The translations under genes and the position numbers were made by a program. Shown here one piece after another: positions 24,335 through 32,911 of a DNA stretch of 64,000 nt. The stretch is from JARIHD01 sp036392795 (GTDB taxonomy: Bacteria; Patescibacteriota; Saccharimonadia; Saccharimonadales; UBA4665), in assembly GCA_036392795.1 (NCBI GenBank), contig DASVXH010000083.1, positions 1 to 64,000 of the forward strand, written 5' to 3'. Within the stretch, counting starts at the first letter, position 1, and every line of letters begins with the position of its first letter. The notes under the pieces were generated by a model. It was not told the origin of the DNA, searched no databases, and saw nothing but the letters and a program-made list of their open reading frames with translations.

Positions 24335-25687
24335 ATGATTCCGAACATCGAGTTGCCGTTTGCGTCAAACCCCGACCTTTACGAACCGGAAAAGTTTGCG
24401 GCGGAATGTGATAAATTATTTGCCCAAAGACATCAAACCTTTTTTGACACAGTGACGGGACGCTACGTTCTGTTTCACATGGACGATATCGAGTCCAACA
24501 TAACGGACCGCGATAGCAGTGACACACTTGACGCCGAAACGTCACCCTTAATTATCGCCGCGCATATCGTAACTCTTCCGTCGGTCTACACTCTAATGCG
24601 CGGTGTCGTGCCGGTGACGGCTAATGCCGAAGGAGAGGTGCACGACCGAGTTCGACGAGCCCTACAAGCAAATCCCCACGGCTTATCTCCGCATGCGCCA
24701 ACAATAACAGAACGCTACGGCAAATTGGTGGATGATGCGCTAAAGCCGCTCATTAAAAGCCTTGGTCATAAGGCTTTGAGTCGTGATGGCAATAAGGTAG
24801 ACATCGTAAAGGATCTAGCCTCTCCGTTGGCATCGAGCGTAATCGCCCGCATCCAAGGCGCGTCATGTCATTTCGATGAGCAAATTCAGGCATTTGCCAA
24901 TGGTCAAACCGATCTGTTGGGGCAGCAGCTTCGCGGAAACAAACTCATAAGTGCCGTTAGGTCACTAGCTGGTTTGCTGCGATTCAACAATAACCTGGCC
25001 AAAGACGCCGAAAAACAACTGATTTTCGAACCCCCTTCAGATCTTACGACCCAATTGGTCAGTGAATTAGGGCGTAAACTAACACGCAGCGCCGGCATGA
25101 ACCTTACTGCCGCGGGATACTCCACCACCAGAGGGACGATTGCCAATGCCGTCCGTTTTGCACTGGCAGATCCTAGTCGTGAACTTTGGCAGGCACTTTG
25201 CCAAAATGAGAACCCCTACCTTCAGGAGGTAGCCCTGTTTGAGGTCGAACGACTCTGTACCGCATTAGTTGCTTGGAAAGGAAGGCTCAACAAAGACACA
25301 CTTCTCGCCGATAACGCAACAAAACTGCCCAAAGGCGCGCCCGTTCTATATGCCCTCGGTATCGCCAATCGTGATCCGAAAATTTTCGGCTATCCCCACC
25401 ATGCATTGCTGCAAAGACGCGTCATAGATAGAGAGAGACGAGGCAGGGCACGCCCACACATAACGTATGGGCGTGGACCCCACGCCTGTGTGGGGCGAAC
25501 ACTGGCGCAGCTGGAAATCAAAGCCGCATTTACGGCTCTTGGTAATCTCGAGAAAGAGCACGGTGCGCATTTTATGCTGAATGAACCGGAAACAGGTTTT
25601 CAGTACGCTCCAGATTCGCTATTTCGAATGCCCGAAAATCTACCCGTAGTTCTGACCAAGAATATCGCCACTGGCGAGGCCATTTAA
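24335..25687 (+). CDS. Cytochrome P450
   Basis: Heme-thiolate monooxygenase family, 450 residues, soluble and without a membrane anchor, as in bacterial class I P450s. All diagnostic elements are visible: the I-helix oxygen-binding AGYSTT (260-265), the ExxR motif E303-V-E-R306, the PERF-like region after ANRDP, and the heme loop YGRGPHACVG with Cys385 as thiolate ligand, followed by LAQLE. No ferredoxin, ferredoxin reductase or heme-synthesis gene is in the window. The -10 TATACT (24321-24326) ends 8 nt before the ATG. The substrate is unknown. A P450 is very unexpected in a small-genome CPR bacterium. Base composition resembles that of the neighbours, so any transfer is not recent or came from a similar genome. 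Confidence 0.88.
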   Translation: MIPNIELPFASNPDLYEPEKFAAECDKLFAQRHQTFFDTVTGRYVLFHMDDIESNITDRDSSDTLDAETSPLIIAAHIVTLPSVYTLMRGVVPVTANAEGEVHDRVRRALQANPHGLSPHAPTITERYGKLVDDALKPLIKSLGHKALSRDGNKVDIVKDLASPLASSVIARIQGASCHFDEQIQAFANGQTDLLGQQLRGNKLISAVRSLAGLLRFNNNLAKDAEKQLIFEPPSDLTTQLVSELGRKLTRSAGMNLTAAGYSTTRGTIANAVRFALADPSRELWQALCQNENPYLQEVALFEVERLCTALVAWKGRLNKDTLLADNATKLPKGAPVLYALGIANRDPKIFGYPHHALLQRRVIDRERRGRARPHITYGRGPHACVGRTLAQLEIKAAFTALGNLEKEHGAHFMLNEPETGFQYAPDSLFRMPENLPVVLTKNIATGEAI

Positions 25688-25768
25688 TATTAGTTCGCTT
25701 TTAGGGTTACATTCGAGGCTTTATTATGTATACTTAACATGATTAGAGCCTAATGGGGTAATAGAGAC

Positions 25769-27262
25769 ATGAATTGGAAAGTTATTGCGAAATCGTTGAC
25801 GCATCAAGATATGCGCAAGCGTATTTTTTTGGTGCTAGGCATCCTGATTGTATTCCGTATCCTGGCACACATTCCTGTGCCTCTAGCCGACCCACAAACC
25901 CTTAAGCAGGTTTTAGAGAACGCATTTAATTCCCAGGCCACCGGATCTTCTTCATTGATGAACTTTATTAATGTGTTGTCCGGGGGTGCGCTGGCGCAAG
26001 TTTCAATTATGATGGCCGGTCTTGGGCCTTACATTAACGCATCAATTATTATGCAGCTTTTGACAAAAGCCATTCCAAAACTGGAAGCACTGCAAAAAGA
26101 GGGCGAGTATGGTCAAAAGAAGATAAATCAGATGACACGTACACTGACATTCCCGTTGGCAATTTTGCAGTCCATTGGTGCAATTTACCTTTTGCGGCAG
26201 TTTGCTCAGCAGTATGGTGGGGTAGGGGATATTACGGCAGGCGCCTCGATCATGCAGTGGGTACTCATGGTGGCCGCCCTCACTGGTGGTTCGATGCTAT
26301 TGATGTGGCTGGGCGAGCAAATTACCGAACAAAGTGTCGGTAATGGTATCTCACTCCTTATAACTGTTGGTATTGTCAGTAGTTTGCCTGGCGCCGTTGC
26401 AACTATTTGGAATGGCGTTTTTGATGGAAGTCATTGGGCGTTTTTGGGGTGGTGGCTACCAATTAACAAAACCAGCTTACTCTACTCATTGCTAATCATA
26501 GGTGCCATTTTGCTTGTGACCTGGGTGGTAGTAATGCTCAACGAAGCAGCCCGGCGAGTAACCATTAATTACGCCAAGCGCGTTCAAGGCAATCGTACGT
26601 ATGGCGGCGTTACCACTATGCTCCCGATCAAACTCATCACTGCGGGCGTTGTGCCTATTATCTTTGCCGTCGCCTTCCTTAGTGTGCCGCCTTTTGTAGG
26701 TGAACTTCTGAAAGGGTCCGGAAGTGCCAGGATGCAAGAACTTGGCCTAAATCTTACTACTTGGTTCCAGGCACCAACTTCGCAGACGTTTTCTGTGGGA
26801 GGATTCGAACCGTATATTTACCCCATCGTATATTTCGTGCTGGTGTTCCTGTTTACGTTCTTTTACACCAGCATTACATTTAACAGCAAGGAAATTGCCG
26901 AGAATCTGCAAAAACAGGGCGGCTTTATTGAAGGTGTTCGTTCTGGTCACCAGACTGAAAAACACCTAAGTAAGACGGTTAATCGTTTAACGTTATTTGG
27001 TGCGACAAGTCTAGGACTTTTGGCAATGACTCCGATCATCGCACAGGCTTTCATAAATAGCAGCATCGCCCTTGAGGGTACCAGTATCTTGATCTTGGTG
27101 GCCGTATCGCTAGAAACGCTGCGCGCCATCGAATCGCGTGCGCTAATGGTAACCTATGATCAATACTCAGACCCCGAGTTCTTTGCCGATGTAGACAAAA
27201 ACGACGAGTCGAGCGCAAAGAAGCGTCGCTTTAGTCTGATTCCATTCCGCAAACAAATCTAA
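25769..27262 (+). CDS. secY: Preprotein translocase subunit SecY
   Basis: Central pore of the Sec translocon, with ten predicted membrane helices. It has the plug region GGALAQVSIMMAGLGPYINASI, the GNGISLLI segment and the C-terminal loop motifs. At 497 residues it is longer than the usual 430-440; part of the extra length lies in periplasmic loops and a basic C-tail. A -10 TATACT (25729-25734) precedes it with a weak -35 (GTTACA, 25706-25711). It is separated from rplO by three accessory genes, and adk and map do not follow. Confidence 0.97.
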   Translation: MNWKVIAKSLTHQDMRKRIFLVLGILIVFRILAHIPVPLADPQTLKQVLENAFNSQATGSSSLMNFINVLSGGALAQVSIMMAGLGPYINASIIMQLLTKAIPKLEALQKEGEYGQKKINQMTRTLTFPLAILQSIGAIYLLRQFAQQYGGVGDITAGASIMQWVLMVAALTGGSMLLMWLGEQITEQSVGNGISLLITVGIVSSLPGAVATIWNGVFDGSHWAFLGWWLPINKTSLLYSLLIIGAILLVTWVVVMLNEAARRVTINYAKRVQGNRTYGGVTTMLPIKLITAGVVPIIFAVAFLSVPPFVGELLKGSGSARMQELGLNLTTWFQAPTSQTFSVGGFEPYIYPIVYFVLVFLFTFFYTSITFNSKEIAENLQKQGGFIEGVRSGHQTEKHLSKTVNRLTLFGATSLGLLAMTPIIAQAFINSSIALEGTSILILVAVSLETLRAIESRALMVTYDQYSDPEFFADVDKNDESSAKKRRFSLIPFRKQI

Positions 27263-27298
27263 AATCAAACAATTCTACTGCATCACTATTATATAGTT

Positions 27299-27307
27299 TG
27301 CTATGAT
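27299..27307 (+). promoter_or_regulatory. Extended -10 promoter of the Pr6Pr gene
   Basis: TGC-TATGAT at 27299-27307 ends exactly 6 nt before the ATG (leaderless). Confidence 0.6.
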
Positions 27308-27313
27308 AAGGGC

Positions 27314-27976
27314 ATGCACAAGCGATTCGGTTTAGCACTTTTTCGTCTAGTAATGGGCGCAACTGTAGCAACTGCCATTGTCACGCAATACATGCAAGGT
27401 GCCACGCGCGCCACTTTTAATCCAGTTAATTTCTTTAGCTACTTTACGATTGAAAGCAATATTTTGGCGGCGTTTATATTTATCGTCACTGGCGCGGCAC
27501 TGATGACGGGGATAAAACTGCGCCGGCGATCACTAATTCGCGGTGCAGCCGTCCTTTATATGACGATTACCGGCATAGTTTACGCCATTTTACTATCCGG
27601 CATTGATGCAGATCTTGGGCTAACTATGCCGTGGGTAAATATGGTTCTGCATTATCTAATGCCGGTCGCAGTCTTGATAGACTGGTTCGCAGATCCGCCC
27701 GAGCAAAAAGTACCTTTTAAAAGCGCTCTGATATGGACAATTTTTCCTGCCCTCTATCTCTTTTACAGCTTAATTCGTGGCTACGGAACGGGCTGGTATC
27801 CGTATCCGTTCCTAAATCCCGAACATTCTGGCTACGGAGGCATTATTACGATTTCAATTGGGATTTTAGTTGTTTCGATTGGACTTATTTGGGTGATTAC
27901 CAAGCTTTCCGGAAGGGCAAATAGTAGTCCAACACCAAAGAACAGACTAAAATCCCGTACTCGCCGCCAAAAATGA
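27314..27976 (+). CDS. Pr6Pr family integral membrane protein
   Basis: Six predicted membrane helices in 220 residues, with the family landmarks FFSYFTIESN, TGIVYAILL, WVNMVLHYLMPV.LIDW and GWYPYPFLNP. Proteins of this group (FAR-17a/AIG1-like in eukaryotes) include fatty-acid-ester hydrolases of membranes; the bacterial members have no settled function. A basic tail follows the last helix. Confidence 0.8.
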   Translation: MHKRFGLALFRLVMGATVATAIVTQYMQGATRATFNPVNFFSYFTIESNILAAFIFIVTGAALMTGIKLRRRSLIRGAAVLYMTITGIVYAILLSGIDADLGLTMPWVNMVLHYLMPVAVLIDWFADPPEQKVPFKSALIWTIFPALYLFYSLIRGYGTGWYPYPFLNPEHSGYGGIITISIGILVVSIGLIWVITKLSGRANSSPTPKNRLKSRTRRQK

Positions 27977-27988
27977 TCCGTAAAAGTG

Positions 27989-28017
27989 TTGTATTCTACA
28001 ACAACTGTTGGTATAAT
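27989..28017 (+). promoter_or_regulatory. Promoter of the infA-rpsI operon
   Basis: TTGTAT (27989-27994), a 17-nt spacer and TATAAT (28012-28017), with TGG directly before the -10. The infA leader is only about 13 nt and has no Shine-Dalgarno motif. Confidence 0.8.
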
Positions 28018-28036
28018 CAGAACTTGTTATCTATTT

Positions 28037-28255
28037 ATGGCGAAAAAAGAAGTTATCGAGTTGACGGGAACGATTATCGAGACCCTACCGGGTACTCAAT
28101 TTCGCGTTGAACTGGAAAACGGCCATCAAATAATAGCTCACGTCGCTGGAAAGATGCGAAAACACTATATTCGTATCGTTCCTGGTGACAGCGTGACGGT
28201 TGAGTTGACCCCTTACGATCTGACTAAGGGAAGAATCACCTATCGCAAATCATAG
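28037..28255 (+). CDS. infA: Translation initiation factor IF-1
   Basis: OB-fold protein of 72 residues binding the 30S A site. MAKKEVIELTGTIIETLP, the GHQIIAHVAGKMRKHYIRI core and the DLTKGRITYR end are typical. The upstream TTG at 27986 lies before the -10 box and is rejected. It is first in the alpha-operon block, followed by rpmJ as in most bacteria. Confidence 0.96.
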   Translation: MAKKEVIELTGTIIETLPGTQFRVELENGHQIIAHVAGKMRKHYIRIVPGDSVTVELTPYDLTKGRITYRKS

Positions 28256-28280
28256 AACTTACACGCGCGTTAAGTTCTAT
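28252..28280 (+). repeat. Inverted repeat over the infA stop codon
   Basis: ATAGAACTTA (28252-28261) pairs perfectly with TAAGTTCTAT (28271-28280) around a 9-nt loop. No T run follows, so it is not a standard terminator. It may stabilise or process the mRNA, or control rpmJ. Confidence 0.6.
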
Positions 28281-28334
28281 GACAATTTATTACCAAATAA
28301 GCAGTGAGTCATCGCTGGAAGGAGCATGATCCGC

Positions 28335-28484
28335 ATGAAAGTGCGTGCAAGTGTCAAAAAAATCAGCCCCGGAGACAAACTCGTTTGGCGCAAGCCGAAA
28401 CGTGGCAAAAGGGGACAAGGCCGTAAAGCACGTCTTTACGTCATTAATAAACTTAGGCCAAAGAATAAGCAGAGGCAGGGGTAA
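28335..28484 (+). CDS. rpmJ: 50S ribosomal protein L36, extended zinc-free form
   Basis: bL36, 49 residues. It begins MKVRASVKKI and ends NKQRQG as in the family, but the four zinc ligands (CxxC...CxnH) are gone and a basic insert, KPKRGKRGQGRK, fills the middle, making it about 11 residues longer than the usual 38. GGAAGGAG (28317-28324) lies 10 nt before this ATG; an in-frame ATG at 28326 is too close to it. Position between infA and rpsM is canonical. Confidence 0.93.
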   Translation: MKVRASVKKISPGDKLVWRKPKRGKRGQGRKARLYVINKLRPKNKQRQG

Positions 28485-28487
28485 TAT

Positions 28488-28874
28488 ATGGCTCGAATTT
28501 CTGGAGTAACTATTCCTAGCGAAAAGCAAGTTTGGGTTTCCTTGACTTATGTGTACGGAATCGGCCCAAAGACCAGTCACACCATTCTGGAAGCTGCAAA
28601 GGTTGATCCTACCGTTCGCGTAAAAGATCTGACTGATGCGGAAGTTTCCCGTATTCAAGAGTACATCAACGAAAACTTTACCGTCGAAGGTGAATTGCAG
28701 CGTATCGTCAGTGGTAACATCAAGCGCCTGAAGGACATCAACGCGTACCGCGGCCTGCGTCACAAAGCAAATCTGCCTTCTCGTGGTCAACGTACTAAAA
28801 CTAACGCCCGCACCCGCCGTGGCAAAAAGACCACTGTCGGCGGCACTGCTAAGAAGGCTCCGTCAAAGACTTAG
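28488..28874 (+). CDS. rpsM: 30S ribosomal protein S13
   Basis: uS13, 128 residues, 30S head, contacting P-site tRNA. The helix-two-turn-helix region (YGIGPKTSH) and C-terminal RGLRHKANLPSRGQRTKTNARTRRG are conserved. Confidence 0.98.
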   Translation: MARISGVTIPSEKQVWVSLTYVYGIGPKTSHTILEAAKVDPTVRVKDLTDAEVSRIQEYINENFTVEGELQRIVSGNIKRLKDINAYRGLRHKANLPSRGQRTKTNARTRRGKKTTVGGTAKKAPSKT

Positions 28875-28891
28875 GATGAGGTTATAGAGAT

Positions 28892-29287
28892 ATGGCAGAA
28901 GCAACATCACAAGCAAAGAAGAAAAAAGCCAAGCGCTCTGTACCCGCCGGTCAGGTGCATATTTTGGCGACCTTTAACAATACTATCGTTACCTTTACCG
29001 ACGCTCAAGGCGGCGCTTTGACCGCTGCCAGCGCTGGTGGTTGCGGTTTCCGCGGCTCAAAAAAAGGCACCGCCTATGCAGCTCAGGTTGCAGCCGAAAA
29101 AGCCGGTCAGGCCGCCAAGCAGCAGTACGGCTTTGCCAAGGCAGAGGTTTATGTTAAAGGCGTAGGTTTGGGTCGCGACGCCGCTATCCGCGCGCTCGCA
29201 GGCCTCGACATTCAAGTAGAAAGCATTAAAGACGTGACTGGCGTGCCATTCGGTGGCGTTCGCCCGAAGAAAGCACGTCGCATCTAG
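28892..29287 (+). CDS. rpsK: 30S ribosomal protein S11
   Basis: uS11, 131 residues, platform protein with GQVHILATFNNTIVT, the GCGFRGSKKGTAYAAQ segment and the Arg-rich end GGVRPKKARRI. Confidence 0.98.
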   Translation: MAEATSQAKKKKAKRSVPAGQVHILATFNNTIVTFTDAQGGALTAASAGGCGFRGSKKGTAYAAQVAAEKAGQAAKQQYGFAKAEVYVKGVGLGRDAAIRALAGLDIQVESIKDVTGVPFGGVRPKKARRI

Positions 29288-29306
29288 GGTGAGGAGGTAG
29301 ATACAT

Positions 29307-29930
29307 ATGGCACGAGATACCCGTTCAATCGTAAAGATGTCCCGCCGCGAAGGCTACGCCCTACACCCTAAGGCGCACAAAGCCCTCGTTAAAAGGACTT
29401 CTCCCCCCGGTCAGCAAGGCAATGGCCGCGGTGGACGCCCAGCAAAGGCAAGTCAATACGCCTTACAGCTGCGCGAAAAGCAAAAAGTTAAGCGTCTGTA
29501 TGGCTTACTCGAACGACAGTTCAGTAACCTAATGAAAGAAGCAACGCGACGCCAAGGTCAATCAGGTGAAGTCCTGTTGCAGCTACTTGAGCAGCGCATG
29601 GACAATGCCGTTTACCGCGCTGGTTTTGCGTCATCACGCCGCGCTGCACGTCAGCTGGTGACCCACGGTCACTTCATGCTGAACGGCCGCCGCGTTGATG
29701 TCCCATCCATCCGCCTTCGTCCTGGCGACGAATTGACTGTCCGCGACCACAGCAAACAGACTGAATACTTCAAGAAGATTGATGACGTTAGCCCAGCACC
29801 AAGCTCGACACCGGGCTGGTTAAAGGTTGACCGCAAGAAAACAACCGTTGTAGTAACTGGCGCTCCTGCTCGCAATGATGCCGAGCCGGACATTAATGAA
29901 CAATTAATCGTTGAATACTACTCACGCTAA
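29307..29930 (+). CDS. rpsD: 30S ribosomal protein S4
   Basis: uS4, 207 residues, an assembly-nucleating protein with an S4 RNA-binding domain (MDNAVYRAGFASSRRAARQLVTHGHFMLNG). No N-terminal Cys cluster is present, so it is the zinc-free type. GAGGAGG precedes the ATG. Confidence 0.98.
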   Translation: MARDTRSIVKMSRREGYALHPKAHKALVKRTSPPGQQGNGRGGRPAKASQYALQLREKQKVKRLYGLLERQFSNLMKEATRRQGQSGEVLLQLLEQRMDNAVYRAGFASSRRAARQLVTHGHFMLNGRRVDVPSIRLRPGDELTVRDHSKQTEYFKKIDDVSPAPSSTPGWLKVDRKKTTVVVTGAPARNDAEPDINEQLIVEYYSR

Positions 29931-29948
29931 GGGGAGGAAGCACTAAAT

Positions 29949-30899
29949 ATGTCAAAGATGATTCACACACCGGGTCTCGTAAAGGTAGACGACCACAGTG
30001 CCTCAAGCGCAACCTTTGTTGTTGAGCCACTCCACAGCGGCTACGGTATGACCCTTGGGAACAGCTTGCGACGCGTATTGCTTTCCAGCATTGCCGGCGC
30101 TGCCGTTACCAGCTTCAAGATCGAAGGCGTAACTCATGAATTTACCGTAGTGAAGGGCGTTAAAGAAGATGTCGTCGACATCATGCTTAAACTCAAAGGC
30201 GTTCGTTTCCGCGTATATGGCGACGAACCCCAAACATTGCGCATCGTAAAGGAAGGTCGTGGACCAGTAACCGCCAAAGACATTCAGGTTAACGCTGATG
30301 TCGAGGTAGTTAACCCCGACCACGTAATCGCCACTATCGATGAAGACAAAGCCAAATTTGTTATGGACTTGGTTGTCGAGACCGGTCGCGGCTACCGCAC
30401 CGTAGAAGAAGGTTCGGCAAAGAAAGCCAGCGACATGATCGCCGTAGACGCTATCTTTAGCCCCGTTCTTCGCGTACGCTACAAAGTCGAAAACACCCGC
30501 GTCGGCCAAATGACCGACCTGGACAAACTGTTGCTTACAATCGAAACCGACGGCTCAATCACTCCGCGCGACGCTTTCGAAGAAGCTTCAGCCATTCTGG
30601 TAAATCAGTACACAGCTCTTGCAGGCAAGACCCGTGTTGAAACCGGCGAACAATTGGTTCCATCAGGTGTTACCGCCACTACCGGCGCCACTACCGACAG
30701 TGACGAACCAGCAGCCCTCAACACCCCAATCGAAGACCTAAACCTTTCGGCTCGCACCACCAACGCACTCATCAATAACGACATCCACACCATCAAGGAT
30801 TTGTTTAGCTTGAGTGATGCGGAACTGCGTGACCTGAAGGGCTTCGGCAGCAAGGCTTTGGACGAAGTTAAGGAAAAACTAGCGGAGTTGGAGCTTTAA
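29949..30899 (+). CDS. rpoA: RNA polymerase alpha subunit
   Basis: 316 residues: an N-terminal dimerisation/assembly domain (GYGMTLGNSLRRVLLSS) and a C-terminal helix-hairpin-helix domain from about residue 250 (IEDLNLSARTTNALINN), with Arg at the DNA-binding position of the family. The presence of the CTD means UP elements and CTD-contacting activators could work here. Canonical order rpsD-rpoA-rplQ. Confidence 0.98.
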   Translation: MSKMIHTPGLVKVDDHSASSATFVVEPLHSGYGMTLGNSLRRVLLSSIAGAAVTSFKIEGVTHEFTVVKGVKEDVVDIMLKLKGVRFRVYGDEPQTLRIVKEGRGPVTAKDIQVNADVEVVNPDHVIATIDEDKAKFVMDLVVETGRGYRTVEEGSAKKASDMIAVDAIFSPVLRVRYKVENTRVGQMTDLDKLLLTIETDGSITPRDAFEEASAILVNQYTALAGKTRVETGEQLVPSGVTATTGATTDSDEPAALNTPIEDLNLSARTTNALINNDIHTIKDLFSLSDAELRDLKGFGSKALDEVKEKLAELEL

Positions 30900-30901
30900 G
30901 C

Positions 30902-31360
30902 ATGCATCGTCACGGATACAAAGGCCGAAAACTGCACCGCGAGCGCGACCAACGTGAAGCGCTGATCAAGGGTTTGGCGGACTCCCTCATCAAATATGAG
31001 TCGATTGAAACCACCCTTCCTAAGGCCAAAGAAGTGGTGCCTTATGTAGAAAAATTAATCACCAAGGCAAAAAAGGGCGACCTGCACTCTCGTCGCCAGG
31101 TCATAAGCAGCTTGCACACCGTTGCGACTGCTCATAAACTGGTCGACGAAGTCGCTCCCAAGCTAGCCGGTCGTACTAGCGGCCACCTACGCATCGAGAA
31201 AACTCGTTTGCGTCGTGGTGACAACGCTCAGTTGGCTCGCGTTAGCTTTGTAGACGACCTAAAGGAGGCCCCCGTAGCAAAGGCCGCCAAGAAGCCCGCT
31301 GCCGCCAAGGTAGAAAAAACTCCTGCCAAAAAGGCTGATGCCAAGAAAGAGGAGAAGTAA
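30902..31360 (+). CDS. rplQ: 50S ribosomal protein L17
   Basis: bL17 core (MHRHGYKGRKLHRERDQREAL) plus an Ala/Lys-rich tail of about 35 residues, 152 in total. The stop overlaps the rplM start. Confidence 0.97.
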   Translation: MHRHGYKGRKLHRERDQREALIKGLADSLIKYESIETTLPKAKEVVPYVEKLITKAKKGDLHSRRQVISSLHTVATAHKLVDEVAPKLAGRTSGHLRIEKTRLRRGDNAQLARVSFVDDLKEAPVAKAAKKPAAAKVEKTPAKKADAKKEEK

Positions 31361-31800
31361 TGAAGACCTATAGCGCAAAACCGTCCGACGTAACCCGCAA
31401 ATGGTACGTCATCGACGCCTCCGAGGCTCCTTTGGGCCGCGTCGCAACCCAAATCGCCAAGCTATTGACTGGCAAGGAAAAGCCAATGTTCACTCACCAC
31501 ATCGACGTAGGTGACTATGTGGTGGTCATTAACGCTGGCAACATCAAGGTAACTGGCGAAAAGCTGGATTCAAAGATGTACTACCGCCACAGTCAACATC
31601 CCGGTGGCCTCAAAGAACTGACTCTTCGAGAGAAAATGGAAAAAGATCCTACACATGCCTTGACTCACGCAGTCCGCGGCATGCTTCCGGTCAACAAATT
31701 GCGCGACGCACGACTGGACCGCCTCAAGGTCTATGCCGGTGCCGAGCACAACCACGAAGCTCAAAAGCCTGAATCAATATCTGTAAAGGAGGCTAAATAA
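31360..31800 (+). CDS. rplM: 50S ribosomal protein L13
   Basis: uL13, 146 residues, with WYVIDASEAPLGRVAT, DVGDYVVVINA and KVYAGAEHNHEAQKP motifs. Paired with rpsI as in nearly all bacteria. Confidence 0.98.
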   Translation: MKTYSAKPSDVTRKWYVIDASEAPLGRVATQIAKLLTGKEKPMFTHHIDVGDYVVVINAGNIKVTGEKLDSKMYYRHSQHPGGLKELTLREKMEKDPTHALTHAVRGMLPVNKLRDARLDRLKVYAGAEHNHEAQKPESISVKEAK

Positions 31801-32204
31801 TGGCTGCAAACGCAAACCAATATTTTTACGCCTTGGGTCGCCGCAAAAGTTCGACTGCTCGCGTTCGCCTACAAGGCGGCAAGGGTTCGATCACCGTTAA
31901 CGGCAAAGCTGCCGAGGAATACTTCGCTGGCAGCGAATACCTAATGAGCGAACTCAACAAGCCTTTTGTCGCCCTGCAGCAAGAGAATAAGTTCGACATT
32001 AGTGCCCGTGTAACCGGTGGCGGTCATGCAAGTCAGATCGACGCCATTCGTCTGGGCATCTCTAAGGCCCTTGCTCTTATGAACGAGGATCTGAAGGGTA
32101 CCCTGAAGCGTGCCGACTTGCTTGGTCGCGACTCCCGCGAGAAAGAGCGCAAAAAGTTCGGTCTCAAAGGCGCCCGCAAGCAACGCCAGTTCACAAAACG
32201 TTAG
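31800..32204 (+). CDS. rpsI: 30S ribosomal protein S9
   Basis: uS9, 134 residues. It has YALGRRKSSTARV and the C-terminal tail ending QFTKR (usually SKR), which reaches the P-site tRNA. Last gene of the operon. Confidence 0.98.
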   Translation: MAANANQYFYALGRRKSSTARVRLQGGKGSITVNGKAAEEYFAGSEYLMSELNKPFVALQQENKFDISARVTGGGHASQIDAIRLGISKALALMNEDLKGTLKRADLLGRDSREKERKKFGLKGARKQRQFTKR

Positions 32205-32221
32205 TTTCTATAGAACAGCAA

Positions 32222-32256
32222 ACAACAATGGCCTCCATATCGGGGGCCATTGTTCT
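32222..32256. terminator. Hairpin between convergent genes
   Basis: AACAATGGCC (32224-32233) pairs with GGCCATTGTT (32245-32254). T runs are short on both sides. It probably ends rpsI and the convergent minus-strand gene. Confidence 0.65.
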
Positions 32257-32282
32257 AAGTACGGCTACTCTTAATATAATCG

Positions 32283-32822
32283 CTAAATAGGAGAGTTGTC
32301 CCAGTGAAACTTGCCCCCAAATTCAGTCCGAGCTACCTGCGAAAGAAAATCCTGATGATCTCGCGTGTAGTGACCGTATTTTAATATTTCCGCAGACGAC
32401 ACTACTTGGAGGCCGTGCCGGATATTTACTCCAACCCCTGCATTTGTATCTGCCAAAATAAGCTCTTCTCCGTACTGCCCGTCGGTTCGAATCTTCAGCG
32501 CGTCACCGGACATCATATGAACCTGCACACGGAGCAATTGATTGCCCAGAAAACGAAATCCGGCTGCAATCTGCGCCGTACAGAATGGCTCATAACTGGC
32601 GTCAGTAGCATTAGAGTTCTCTATGCACTTAAACACAAGTGTTCTATGGATGTGCGTAGCAAGCACCCCGTCGTTAAGACGCTCATTGATGTCCTCAATC
32701 ATGTTATCCGCAGCACGAAAACGCTCCGCCTGATCCTTTTGCCCGCCATAATCGCACAAAACATCCCGATAATAATTAACCATCTCGGCAGCGCCGAGGA
32801 ATTTTTCATTTTCTACACTCAT
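32283..32822 (-). CDS. Hypothetical protein, 179 aa
   Basis: Not recognised. A soluble alpha/beta-looking protein. The minus-strand frame is preferred over the overlapping plus-strand frame because GGGGAG sits 3 nt before its ATG, it ends neatly at the shared hairpin, and the plus-strand translation has the Ile/Cys/His-rich look of an antisense frame. It is convergent with rpsI and divergent from the methyltransferase gene. Confidence 0.6.
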   Translation of the reverse strand: MSVENEKFLGAAEMVNYYRDVLCDYGGQKDQAERFRAADNMIEDINERLNDGVLATHIHRTLVFKCIENSNATDASYEPFCTAQIAAGFRFLGNQLLRVQVHMMSGDALKIRTDGQYGEELILADTNAGVGVNIRHGLQVVSSAEILKYGHYTRDHQDFLSQVARTEFGGKFHWDNSPI

Positions 32823-32911
32823 ATTCTCCCCTATCTACGCGAACAGTATCGCATTCGTAAATTTATTGATACCATATTAGTCAAGGAACTGCAATATCTC
32901 ACAAATCAGCC

